Shown here: positions 16,794 to 23,007 of the stretch, in pieces
How the letters are laid out: every line of letters starts with the position of its first letter
How positions within the stretch are numbered: position 1 is the stretch's first letter
NCBI GenBank assembly: GCA_018241685.1
Contig: JAFEDJ010000031.1
Span: forward strand, 1-64,000
Direction of reading: 5' to 3'
DNA: 64,000 nucleotides
DNA from: Pseudomonadota bacterium
GTDB lineage: Bacteria; Pseudomonadota; Gammaproteobacteria; Burkholderiales; Rhodocyclaceae
Made by a program: the position numbers and the translations under genes
Notes under the pieces: generated by a model
Told to the model about the DNA's origin: nothing
Database searches by the model: none
What the model saw: the letters and a program-made list of their open reading frames with translations, nothing else

Positions 16794-17324
16794 ATGTGGA
16801 CCGCAGTCATCCCCTGGACTTGGCGTCTGCTGGCCGTCGTCCTCTTGATGCTGGCTGCCGGCACCGTCGGCTGGTTCGATGGCGCCAACCATGAAGCAGC
16901 GGACAGGCGTGATCGTGAGAACGCCTCCCTCAAGCAAGCCCTGCAAGACGTCCAGCGACTGCAGGGGGAGGCCCGCGCCGCCGAGCAGCGCCATGCCGCA
17001 GCCCTTGCGGCGATCTCTACCGACTACGAAAGGAAGCTCGATGATGCGAATCAACGTCGCGCAGCGGATCGCGCTGCTCTGCGCGCTGGCACTCTCCGCC
17101 TGCGCGACCCCGGCCCCGTTACCGTCAGTTGTGCAGATCCCACCGCCGAGCCTGGCGCCGGCCCCGGCCGACGTGATGGTCGAGCGCCCGGCGAACTTTC
17201 GGACGCGGCTGCTGAATTTCTTCTCGACTTCGCAGCCGACGCCGATGCCGTCGTCCTCCAGCTCGCGGCCTGCCAGCGGGTCGTAAATGAGGATCGGGCG
17301 ATGCAGGAAAAGCCGCGACCATAA
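16794..17324 (+). CDS. Rz-like inner-membrane spanin
   Basis: A 176-residue protein. An N-terminal transmembrane helix (about residues 9-26) is followed by a long charged coiled coil (about 35-115, ENASLKQALQDVQRLQ). This is the i-spanin layout. It would pair with the lipoprotein Rz1 to fuse inner and outer membranes in the last step of lysis. A smaller lipoprotein frame is nested inside, as is usual for Rz/Rz1. Confidence 0.82.
   Translation: MWTAVIPWTWRLLAVVLLMLAAGTVGWFDGANHEAADRRDRENASLKQALQDVQRLQGEARAAEQRHAAALAAISTDYERKLDDANQRRAADRAALRAGTLRLRDPGPVTVSCADPTAEPGAGPGRRDGRAPGELSDAAAEFLLDFAADADAVVLQLAACQRVVNEDRAMQEKPRP
17044..17286 (+). CDS. Rz1-like outer-membrane spanin lipoprotein, nested in Rz
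   Basis: An 80-residue protein in another frame inside the Rz gene. The start MRINVAQRIALLCALALSAC gives a signal peptide ending in the lipobox LSAC, followed by a Pro-rich mature part (TPAPLPSVVQIPPP), exactly the Rz1 pattern. AGGAAG lies upstream of two adjacent ATGs (17041, 17044); the second has better spacing. It is the partner of the enclosing i-spanin. Confidence 0.85.
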   Translation: MRINVAQRIALLCALALSACATPAPLPSVVQIPPPSLAPAPADVMVERPANFRTRLLNFFSTSQPTPMPSSSSSRPASGS

Positions 17325-17351
17325 ATGAAGGGTGGATTTGTTGTGGAGGAG

Positions 17352-17371
17352 TATTAGCCAAACGGCTAATA
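17352..17371. repeat. Perfect inverted repeat TATTAGCC-AAAC-GGCTAATA
   Basis: 8-bp arms with a 4-base spacer between the spanin genes and the tRNA-derived sequence. It is AT-richer than the surroundings and has no T run, so it is more like a protein-binding site (for example recombination directionality or repressor) than a terminator. Function unknown. Confidence 0.4.
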
Positions 17372-17377
17372 CAAAGC

Positions 17378-17403
17378 AAAAAGGCCAGTCCGAAGACTGG
17401 CCT
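17378..17403 (-). terminator. Rho-independent terminator downstream of the tRNA-Pro-like sequence
   Basis: On the - strand AGGCCAGTC (17403-17395) and GACTGGCCT (17390-17382) form a 9-bp stem with a TTCG loop, followed by TTTT. It sits 17 bases after the encoded CCA end of the tRNA-derived sequence, as expected for a tRNA gene terminator. Confidence 0.8.
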
Positions 17404-17419
17404 AACTGCTTGATTCTAT

Positions 17420-17506
17420 TGGTCGGGGCGGCGGGATTCGAACTCGCGACCCCTTGCACCCCATGCAAGTGCGCGACCTGTCCGTTCCATCCATTGAACT
17501 ACTGAG
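17420..17506 (-). tRNA. Chimeric, probably non-functional tRNA: tRNA-Pro(GGG) 3' part joined to an Arg-type D-arm
   Basis: Read on the - strand, 17480-17420 matches the 3' part of a bacterial proline tRNA. It has anticodon stem CTTGC/GCAAG with loop ATGGGGT (anticodon GGG), a T-arm with GTTCGAATC, acceptor strand CGCCCCG and encoded CCA. Upstream, 17506-17481 instead reads GTAGTTCAATGGATGGAAC, nearly the D-arm of tRNA-Arg(CCU) found at 18818-18892. The 5' acceptor strand (GGCTCAG) cannot pair with CGCCCCG. It is most simply an attachment-site junction or recombination scar rather than a working tRNA. Confidence 0.65.
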
Positions 17507-17606
17507 CCACCACGAGCAGCCCGGCAGTGACCCCGCATGGTGTGCACGGGGCACTCCAGACAGCACAACGCCGGGACATGCCCGGCGCCGGTGGTGAGTT
17601 GAACGC

Positions 17607-18002
17607 TTACAAGTGCCCGCCAATCGCCAAGCGGGCGATGTAGCCGGAACGGGTTTCCCCCGCCGCCTTCGCGGCCCGGTCGAGACGGGAGAGCACCCGT
17701 CGTGGCAGGGTGATGTTCACCCGTTCGATCTGGTCATCGAGCATGGCCGGATCGATTTCGACCAGAGCCCAGATCCAGCCGACGAACTCCGGTCTCCCCT
17801 GATGCGCACCGATAGGCCGGGCCGGCGGGACAGCTTCGCCATCGTCCAGCAGCCCATCGATGTGCAGCTCGATGGCTTCGCGGGCGTGCTCGATGGCCTC
17901 ATCGAGGGTATCGCCAGCAGAGAAGCAGCCGGGCAGATCGGGCACGACTACCCCCCAGGCGTGGGTATCGTCACCGGGTTCGATTGCAATCGGGTAGCGC
18001 AT
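17607..18002 (-). CDS. hicB: HicB-type antitoxin, orphan
   Basis: A 131-residue protein. Residues 1-60 are the HicB fold (MRYPIAIEPGDD, then VVVPDLPGCFSAGDTLDEAI) and residues 90-131 are a ribbon-helix-helix DNA-binding domain (VNITLPRRVLSRLDRAA, SGYIARLA). HicB binds and silences the mRNA-cleaving toxin HicA and represses the operon. Here only the last codons of hicA remain upstream (18017-18091), so the antitoxin has no visible partner. The lost hicA start probably also removed its promoter, so expression is uncertain. Confidence 0.88.
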   Translation of the reverse strand: MRYPIAIEPGDDTHAWGVVVPDLPGCFSAGDTLDEAIEHAREAIELHIDGLLDDGEAVPPARPIGAHQGRPEFVGWIWALVEIDPAMLDDQIERVNITLPRRVLSRLDRAAKAAGETRSGYIARLAIGGHL

Positions 18003-18016
18003 GGTCAGGATCTCCA

Positions 18017-18622
18017 TTACTTCAGGCCGGCTTGCTTCAGGATGGAATGCAGCGTGCCGGGCGGCAGGTCTTTCTTCGGGTGCGGCACGGTGACCGGGTT
18101 GTTCTCCACCCGGCCGGTGGCGATGGCGTACAGGAAAATGTCGCTGGCCCGCTGGCGGACACGCTTGAGGGTCTCCAGGGCACCACGGGCTTCGACCTTC
18201 TTGAGCGTGGCCAGCATTTTGGCGGCGCTGATTTCGGCTATCGGGCGGCGCCCACGGCTGGGGAAGAGGTCTTACTCCAGGGATGTGAGCACCTTGGCCG
18301 CGTACGTCTCCACCCACTCGCCTTTCTGCTTCTCGTGCCATTCACGGGCGACGACTTCGAAGGAGGAGTCGGCCGCCACCTTACGGGCGATCTTTGCGGT
18401 GCGGCGGGCTTCGTCACGCTTCTGCCGGGCGAGCTTCAGGGAAACTTCCGGATAGACGCCGAGGGCGAGCAGCTTCTCTTTTCCGGAAAACCGGTACTTG
18501 AAGCGCCAGTACAGGGCTCCCGGTTTGGTGCCGACCAGCAGGAACAGGCCTTTCTCATCCCCCAGTTTGTAGGGCTTTTCGCCCGGCTGGGCCTTGCGGA
18601 CTGCAGTATCAGTAAGGGGCAA
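18017..18622 (-). pseudogene. Tyrosine integrase (P4-like, DUF4102) remnant fused to the 3' end of hicA
   Basis: On the - strand a TTG at 18622 with AGGAGG five bases upstream starts PLTDTAVRKAQPGEKPYKL, the N-terminal DUF4102 domain of P4-like integrases. The frame meets an in-frame TAA at 18274-18272, then continues as typical integrase sequence (DLFPSRGRRPIAEISAAKM, then ASDIFLYAIATGRVENNP). At about 18090 it switches without frame loss to TVPHPKKDLPPGTLHSILK, the conserved C-terminus of HicA. The catalytic R-H-R-Y core is missing and so is most of HicA. A deletion thus joined int to hicA, and a nonsense mutation followed or preceded it. Neither protein can be active. Confidence 0.85.
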
Positions 18623-18747
18623 AGACGCCTCCTGGGGGTATCTGCACGACCAAAAGTCAGGGGTATCAAAAAGCCCCCCCAGATGTACCCCCAAAGACCG
18701 TGAGATTCAGGGGTATGCGATGACACGGCATGATACGCCCGGAAAAC

Positions 18748-18769
18748 AAAAAAGCCCGCAACGGCGGGC
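18748..18769 (-). terminator. Terminator downstream of tRNA-Arg
   Basis: On the - strand GCCCGC and GCGGGC form a 6-bp stem with a 4-base loop, followed by six T. It lies about 48 bases after the tRNA-Arg CCA end; the + strand also carries TTTT after the stem, so it may act in both directions. Confidence 0.75.
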
Positions 18770-18817
18770 CTTTTCGTGTGTTTCTGATGCTGCTTGATAC
18801 TGCCTGAACCAGTAGTT

Positions 18818-18892
18818 TGGTCCCCCCGACAGGAATCGAACCTGTATCTGGCGCTTAGGAGGCGCCCGTTCTATCCATTGAACTACGGAGAG
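18818..18892 (-). tRNA. tRNA-Arg (anticodon CCU)
   Basis: On the - strand: acceptor CTCTCCG pairs with CGGGGGG (two G-U pairs). The D-arm is GTTC...GAAC, the anticodon stem GGCGC/GCGCC has loop CTCCTAA (anticodon CCT), the T-arm is ACAGG-TTCGATT-CCTGT, and discriminator A plus CCA are encoded. The integrase pseudogene begins about 195 bases from its 3' end and reads away from it, the classical position of an integrase beside a tRNA attachment site. Confidence 0.93.
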
Positions 18893-18968
18893 CGAGGGCG
18901 GCATTCTAGCTTGGTGCGCAGCGATACGCCATGCCCATGGACGTCTATCGACAAATCAGCCCTAGCCG

Positions 18969-19739
18969 TCAATTTCGTGCGTAGGACAGGTGGAACTCCT
19001 CGATGCCGTCGAAATGCCGCAGCTCCGCAGACAAGGCGGCAATCGACATCGCCGAATCCTTGTTGAGCGCTACTGCCACGTAACGCCACTCTTCGCAGTC
19101 GTTAGAGCGATGGATCTGGATGGAGCCGGCAGCCACTTCATAGCCGCGTGCCCGGGCGATGGAAGACAGTACCGCCTCGTTGGGATGAAAACCCGCGCGG
19201 AAGCGCAGCACAATGGATACGGCGTGACGGGAAGGCAGCCATTTTTCCAGCCTCGACGCCCACATCATCAGCGCGGCGGAGAGCAACGTCAGCAGGATCG
19301 CTGCCGAATAGAAACCAACCCCGACCAGCACGCCGATCGCCGAAGAAGACCAGATCGACGCAGCGGTGGTCAGGCCGCTGATGTTGAGGCCCTCCTTCAT
19401 GATCACCCCGGCGCCGAGGAAGCCGACGCCGGATACGATGCCCTGGATGACCCGCGTCGGATCGGGCGGCGCATGGCCGATCAGTTCCGTAAGCGCACTC
19501 CCACCGTACCAGGACCCCGGATAGCCGACGATTACCGTGAGCGCGCAGGACGCCATGCAGACCAGTCCATAGGTCCGCATGCCGGCAGCCCGGCCGTGGT
19601 AGCTACGTTCGTAACCGACCAGCAGGCCAAGCAGCAGCGCCCCGAGCAGATTGGAGAAAACGATGAGGTTGACCGCAATCTCTTTCGCCGACCAGTAATG
19701 CGCAAACAGATCGACCACGCTCGGCGATGCGGCGTTCAT
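18969..19739 (-). CDS. MgtC/SapB family inner-membrane protein
   Basis: A 256-residue protein. The N-terminal about 150 residues carry four or five membrane helices with MgtC signatures ([41 protein letters not shown]). The C-terminal about 90 residues are a soluble ACT-like domain. MgtC proteins act in low-magnesium and acid adaptation, partly by inhibiting the F-ATPase; the exact role here is unknown. Its ATG overlaps the ribA stop by 4 bases, so it is translated with ribA. Confidence 0.88.
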   Translation of the reverse strand: MNAASPSVVDLFAHYWSAKEIAVNLIVFSNLLGALLLGLLVGYERSYHGRAAGMRTYGLVCMASCALTVIVGYPGSWYGGSALTELIGHAPPDPTRVIQGIVSGVGFLGAGVIMKEGLNISGLTTAASIWSSSAIGVLVGVGFYSAAILLTLLSAALMMWASRLEKWLPSRHAVSIVLRFRAGFHPNEAVLSSIARARGYEVAAGSIQIHRSNDCEEWRYVAVALNKDSAMSIAALSAELRHFDGIEEFHLSYARN

Positions 19740-20350
19740 GCCCGCTCGGACGTGAGCAGATGCCCCAGCTTGCGTCGCTTGGTGGACAGGTAGCGCTGAT
19801 TCCAGCAGTTATTGCCCACTTCCAGCGGAACACGCTCGACAACCTCGATTCCGACATCGGTCAGTGCGGCGACCTTGCGCGGATTGTTGGTCATCAGGCG
19901 CAGGGCGCCAACACCAAGATGCGCCAGCATGGGCTTGCACAGCTCATAGCTGCGCATATCGGCTGGAAAACCAAGCGCGGTATTGGCCTCGACGGTATCG
20001 GCCCCGCCGTCCTGCAACTGATAGGCGCGGATCTTGTTGATCAGGCCGATGCCACGGCCTTCCTGACGGAGATACATGAGCACGCCCCTGCCCGCCTTGG
20101 CGATCCGGCGCAGCGCCTCTTCGAGCTGCGCACCGCAATCGCAGCGCTGGCTGAACAACGCGTCACCGGTCAGGCATTCCGAATGAACGCGGGCCAGCAC
20201 AGGTTCGCCGTTGGCGATGTCGCCCAGGGTCAGGGCAACGTGCTCCTTGTCGGTCCGCTCATCGACGAAACCGTGGAGTTGAAACTTGGCCCACTGCGTG
20301 GGTAATTCACAGGAGCCTACATACGAGAGTTGGGGGGCGATTTCACTCAT
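19736..20350 (-). CDS. ribA: GTP cyclohydrolase II
   Basis: A 204-residue protein; the ATG at 20350 ([18 protein letters not shown]) gives the usual family length. It opens GTP to the diaminopyrimidine precursor of riboflavin. Zinc ligands are the Cys residues in [17 protein letters not shown], and RQEGRGIGL and LMTNNPRKV are conserved substrate-binding parts. No DHBP synthase domain is fused. No FMN riboswitch-like structure was seen in the 160 bases upstream. Confidence 0.95.
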   Translation of the reverse strand: MSEIAPQLSYVGSCELPTQWAKFQLHGFVDERTDKEHVALTLGDIANGEPVLARVHSECLTGDALFSQRCDCGAQLEEALRRIAKAGRGVLMYLRQEGRGIGLINKIRAYQLQDGGADTVEANTALGFPADMRSYELCKPMLAHLGVGALRLMTNNPRKVAALTDVGIEVVERVPLEVGNNCWNQRYLSTKRRKLGHLLTSERA

Positions 20351-20441
20351 TCTGGAACGGATCTTGAAACACAGGGGTTGATTCGGCGTACCGATACCCC
20401 GCACTGTAACCCCACTCGACGATTTGAAACAGAAGTGTGAC

Positions 20442-20458
20442 GGCAAACCAGTTTTGCC
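20442..20458. repeat. Inverted repeat GGCAAA-CCAGT-TTTGCC upstream of the cytochrome gene
   Basis: 6-bp arms with a 5-base spacer in the divergent region between ribA and the cytochrome c gene. It may be an operator, but is short enough to occur by chance. Confidence 0.3.
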
Positions 20459-20512
20459 AGGCGCACAACAATAGCGAGCCCGCGCTCATGCCGGGCAGCA
20501 AGGAACCCAGGA

Positions 20513-21214
20513 ATGAACAAGACTCTGACCATCGTTTCAGCGCTGGCCGTCACGGGCTTGGCGGCAGGCGCGATCGCCCTTTACGCCGGCGCCATCGACG
20601 TTGCGGCCGACAAGCCACATGCTCCGCTGACCTATCGCCTGCTCGAATTTGCCCGTGAGCGCTCCATTGCGGTTCGGGCGCGCGACATCGAGCCGCCCGT
20701 CGATCTGGCCACTCCCGAACGCGTTCGCCGCGGCTCGGGAAACTACGACGCGATGTGTGTGGGATGTCACCTGTCGCCAGGCGCGGAAGACTCGGAAATC
20801 CGCAAGGGGCTGTATCCAACACCGCCCAGGCTTGCCGACAAGCCGGCCGCCGCGCTCGACCCGCAGTTTGCCCAGGCACGTCGGTTCTGGATCATCAAGC
20901 ATGGCATCAAGGCGTCGGGCATGCCGGCCTGGTCCAAGGGGGGAATGGAGGACGAGGCGATCTGGGATCTGGTCGCGTTCATTCAGCAGCTGCCTGGACT
21001 GACTACTGCCGATTATCGTGCCCTGGTCGCCTCCAGCGAGGGGCACAGCCACGGTGGGCTGGATGAGCATCATGAAGGGCACGAGCATGACGACGACGAT
21101 GACCACCATGAGCACAGCGAGCAGGCAGGCCGTCACGACGATGAGCCAGCATCGGCGCACGCCGGGAAGAAGCAGGGCCATACCCATCCGCCCGGCTTCA
21201 AGCATCAACACTGA
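20513..21214 (+). CDS. Periplasmic c-type cytochrome with His/Asp-rich metal-binding tail
   Basis: A 233-residue protein. An N-terminal hydrophobic signal or anchor (about 5-27) targets it to the periplasm. Haem is attached at CVGCH (Cys82, Cys85, His86), and GIKASGMPAW supplies the likely axial Met. Residues about 178-233 are packed with His, Asp and Glu (GHSHGG, HHEGHEH, a DDDDD run, HPPGFKHQH), a probable metal-binding tail. It precedes the copper/silver efflux genes, so a role in sensing, buffering or redox treatment of copper is inferred. Class I cytochromes with such tails are found beside metal-resistance operons, but the function is not established. Confidence 0.8.
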   Translation: MNKTLTIVSALAVTGLAAGAIALYAGAIDVAADKPHAPLTYRLLEFARERSIAVRARDIEPPVDLATPERVRRGSGNYDAMCVGCHLSPGAEDSEIRKGLYPTPPRLADKPAAALDPQFAQARRFWIIKHGIKASGMPAWSKGGMEDEAIWDLVAFIQQLPGLTTADYRALVASSEGHSHGGLDEHHEGHEHDDDDDHHEHSEQAGRHDDEPASAHAGKKQGHTHPPGFKHQH

Positions 21215-21224
21215 TCCGCTCAAG

Positions 21225-21240
21225 ATTACAGAAATGTAAT
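21225..21240. promoter_or_regulatory. Inverted repeat ATTACA-GAAA-TGTAAT, candidate CusR/CopR-type operator
   Basis: A perfect 6-4-6 inverted repeat lies 75 bases before the cusF-like start codon. Heavy-metal response regulators of the CopR/CusR group bind similar TTACA/TGTAA half-sites. No cusRS genes are in the window, so the regulator would act in trans. Confidence 0.5.
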
Positions 21241-21314
21241 TTCCGGGACAGCTTCCCGTCGGTGAAGGCTTGCCAGAATGGGCCATCTCTTCAGCACCTC
21301 TGGAGCCAGTCATC

Positions 21315-21659
21315 ATGAAAACGCCCCTTGGAATCATCCTCACAGCCCTATTTGCCGCAGCAGCGCTGCCGGCCCTCGCCGCCAACGACAAGCCTCAAAC
21401 GGCCGACACCCACAACCACGGCAACCATGCCATGGCCCCGGCGACGCTGACTGAAGGCCTGGTGAAAAAGGTGGACAAGGCCGCCGGGCGCGTGACCCTG
21501 TCCCACGGCCCGCTGCCGAACGGCATGCCGGCGATGACGATGATGTTCCGCGTGAAGGATCCCGCATGGCTCGACCAGCTCAAGGCCGGCGACCAGATCC
21601 TCTTCGCGGCGGACCAGGTGAACGGTGCGATGACCGTCGTGGAATTGAAGCGCAAGTGA
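21315..21659 (+). CDS. cusF: CusF-like periplasmic copper/silver-binding protein
   Basis: A 114-residue protein; the ATG at 21315 gives a signal peptide (ILTALFAAAALPALA). The mature OB-fold carries the metal-site motif SHGPLPNGMPAMTMMF. His and both Met residues of the CusF site are kept, but the Trp that caps Cu(I) in E. coli CusF is replaced (GMPAMTM in place of KWPAMTM). It would hand Cu(I) or Ag(I) to the CusB/CusA pump encoded downstream. Confidence 0.85.
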   Translation: MKTPLGIILTALFAAAALPALAANDKPQTADTHNHGNHAMAPATLTEGLVKKVDKAAGRVTLSHGPLPNGMPAMTMMFRVKDPAWLDQLKAGDQILFAADQVNGAMTVVELKRK

Positions 21660-21729
21660 GCGTGCAGCCCGGCATCGCCTGATCGCGAGGCACGCCGGAC
21701 CTGCCCCAGTGATGTTCAGGGAGCAAACA

Positions 21730-23007
21730 ATGAGAACGCGAATACCATGTCGCGCCAGAAACCTGCTTGCCGTGCTGCTGTGTGCCATCGGCGTGAGCGC
21801 CCAGGCGCAGGAAGCGCTGATCGGCGCCGATGTGGAGTCCCTGCTCGCCTATGCCCGCGAGCACAATCCGGACTACGCGGCCATGCGCCACGAGGCCGAC
21901 GCTGCGGCCGAGCGGGTGACTCCAGCTGGCGCCCTGCCCGACCCGAAGTTCCGCACCGAGCTACGCGACATCACCCGCATGGGCGATCAGAATCCAGCCC
22001 TGCTGCCAGCCCAGGTCGGCAGCACGCGCTACCTGTTGATGCAGGACGTGCCGTGGCTGGGCAAACGCGATCTCAAGCGGGAGATCGCCGAGCTCGACGC
22101 CCGTGGCGCCAGCGGACGGGCCAACGGCACCTGGGCTGAACTCGCTGGCCGCATCAAGAGCACCTACGCCCAGCTCCAGTACGTCTCCCGCAACGAGCAA
22201 TTGACCCGTGAGATCCTTGATCTGATGGTGCGTCTCGAGAAGATCGCCCAGGTCCGCTACGCCGGCGGCCTGGCCGCCCAGCAGGACGTGATCCGCGCCC
22301 AGGTCGAACAGACCGGCATGAAGAGCGAACTGCTCGCGCTGCAGAACGAGCACCGGCAGCTGCAGGCACGGCTCAACGCGCTGCTGGCCCGGCCGAGCGC
22401 CGCGCCGCTGGCGCCGCCCCAACGCCTGCGCCCGCTGCCCGCCGCCGCCCGGCTCGATCCGGCCACGCTCGAAGAACGTGTGCGTGCCCGCAATCCGCAG
22501 CTCTTTGCCGACGAAGCCCGTATCCGTGCCGCCGAGAAGAACCGCGAACTCACGTACAAGAACCGTTACCCCGATTTCACGCTGGGCATCTCGCCGATCC
22601 AGTACCAGGGCGCCGTGCGTGAATGGGAGCTGATGGTCGAGCTGAATCTGCCGCTGCAGCAAGGCACCCGCCGTGCCCAGGAAAGGGAATCGGAAGCCAT
22701 GCTGTCCGCCGCCCGGGCTCGCCACGACGCAACCGCCAATCAGGTGCTCGGCGAGCTCGCGGAGAACCTGTCAGGCCTCGAATCGGCCCGCCAGACCGAG
22801 ACACTGACCACCACCAGCCTGCTGCCGCAAGCGGAGCTCAGCTTCAAGGCCGCCCTCGCAGGTTATGAGACCGGCAAGGTGGACTTCGCCACCCTGCTCG
22901 ACGCCCAGCGGCAGATCAAGCAGGCCCGCCAGAGCGGCATCAAGGCCCAGGCCGAGGCGCAGCTGCGCCTGGCCGACATAGAACGCATTCTCGGAGAAGA
23001 CCTATGA
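21730..23007 (+). CDS. cusC: Outer-membrane factor of heavy-metal RND efflux system (TolC/CusC family)
   Basis: A 425-residue protein. I chose the ATG at 21730 because of the AGGGAG just upstream and the signal peptide (NLLAVLLCAIGVSAQAQ) that follows. It has two TolC-type repeats with long helical hairpins and no lipobox, so it is CusC/CzcC-like without lipidation. It would form the outer-membrane channel of the tripartite pump. The stop overlaps the cusB start by 4 bases. Confidence 0.88.
   Translation: MRTRIPCRARNLLAVLLCAIGVSAQAQEALIGADVESLLAYAREHNPDYAAMRHEADAAAERVTPAGALPDPKFRTELRDITRMGDQNPALLPAQVGSTRYLLMQDVPWLGKRDLKREIAELDARGASGRANGTWAELAGRIKSTYAQLQYVSRNEQLTREILDLMVRLEKIAQVRYAGGLAAQQDVIRAQVEQTGMKSELLALQNEHRQLQARLNALLARPSAAPLAPPQRLRPLPAAARLDPATLEERVRARNPQLFADEARIRAAEKNRELTYKNRYPDFTLGISPIQYQGAVREWELMVELNLPLQQGTRRAQERESEAMLSAARARHDATANQVLGELAENLSGLESARQTETLTTTSLLPQAELSFKAALAGYETGKVDFATLLDAQRQIKQARQSGIKAQAEAQLRLADIERILGEDL

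Larger units (their letters stand above)
1..17419 (+). mobile_element. Prophage, right part (siphovirus-like head, tail and lysis modules)
   Basis: An uninterrupted co-directional run of phage genes with overlapping or nearly touching ends: protease-capsid, connector proteins, tail tube, tail chaperone, tape measure, distal tail, lysis. The left boundary is outside the window. The right boundary probably lies between the end of Rz (17324) and the tRNA-derived sequence at 17420. The tail-tip genes follow the order known from gene transfer agents and related siphophages (DUF2460, DUF2163, NlpC/P60, large host-specificity protein). No integrase, repressor or terminase of this element is visible. 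All structural frames are intact, so particle production is conceivable, but mobility cannot be judged from this part. Confidence 0.93.

Noticed and set aside
18017..18217. Small - strand open frame as a stand-alone HicA toxin
   Set aside because: Only the last about 24 residues are HicA; the rest is integrase sequence, so it is a deletion fusion.
20351..20512. FMN riboswitch upstream of ribA
   Set aside because: No RFN-element conserved segments visible and the leader is short.
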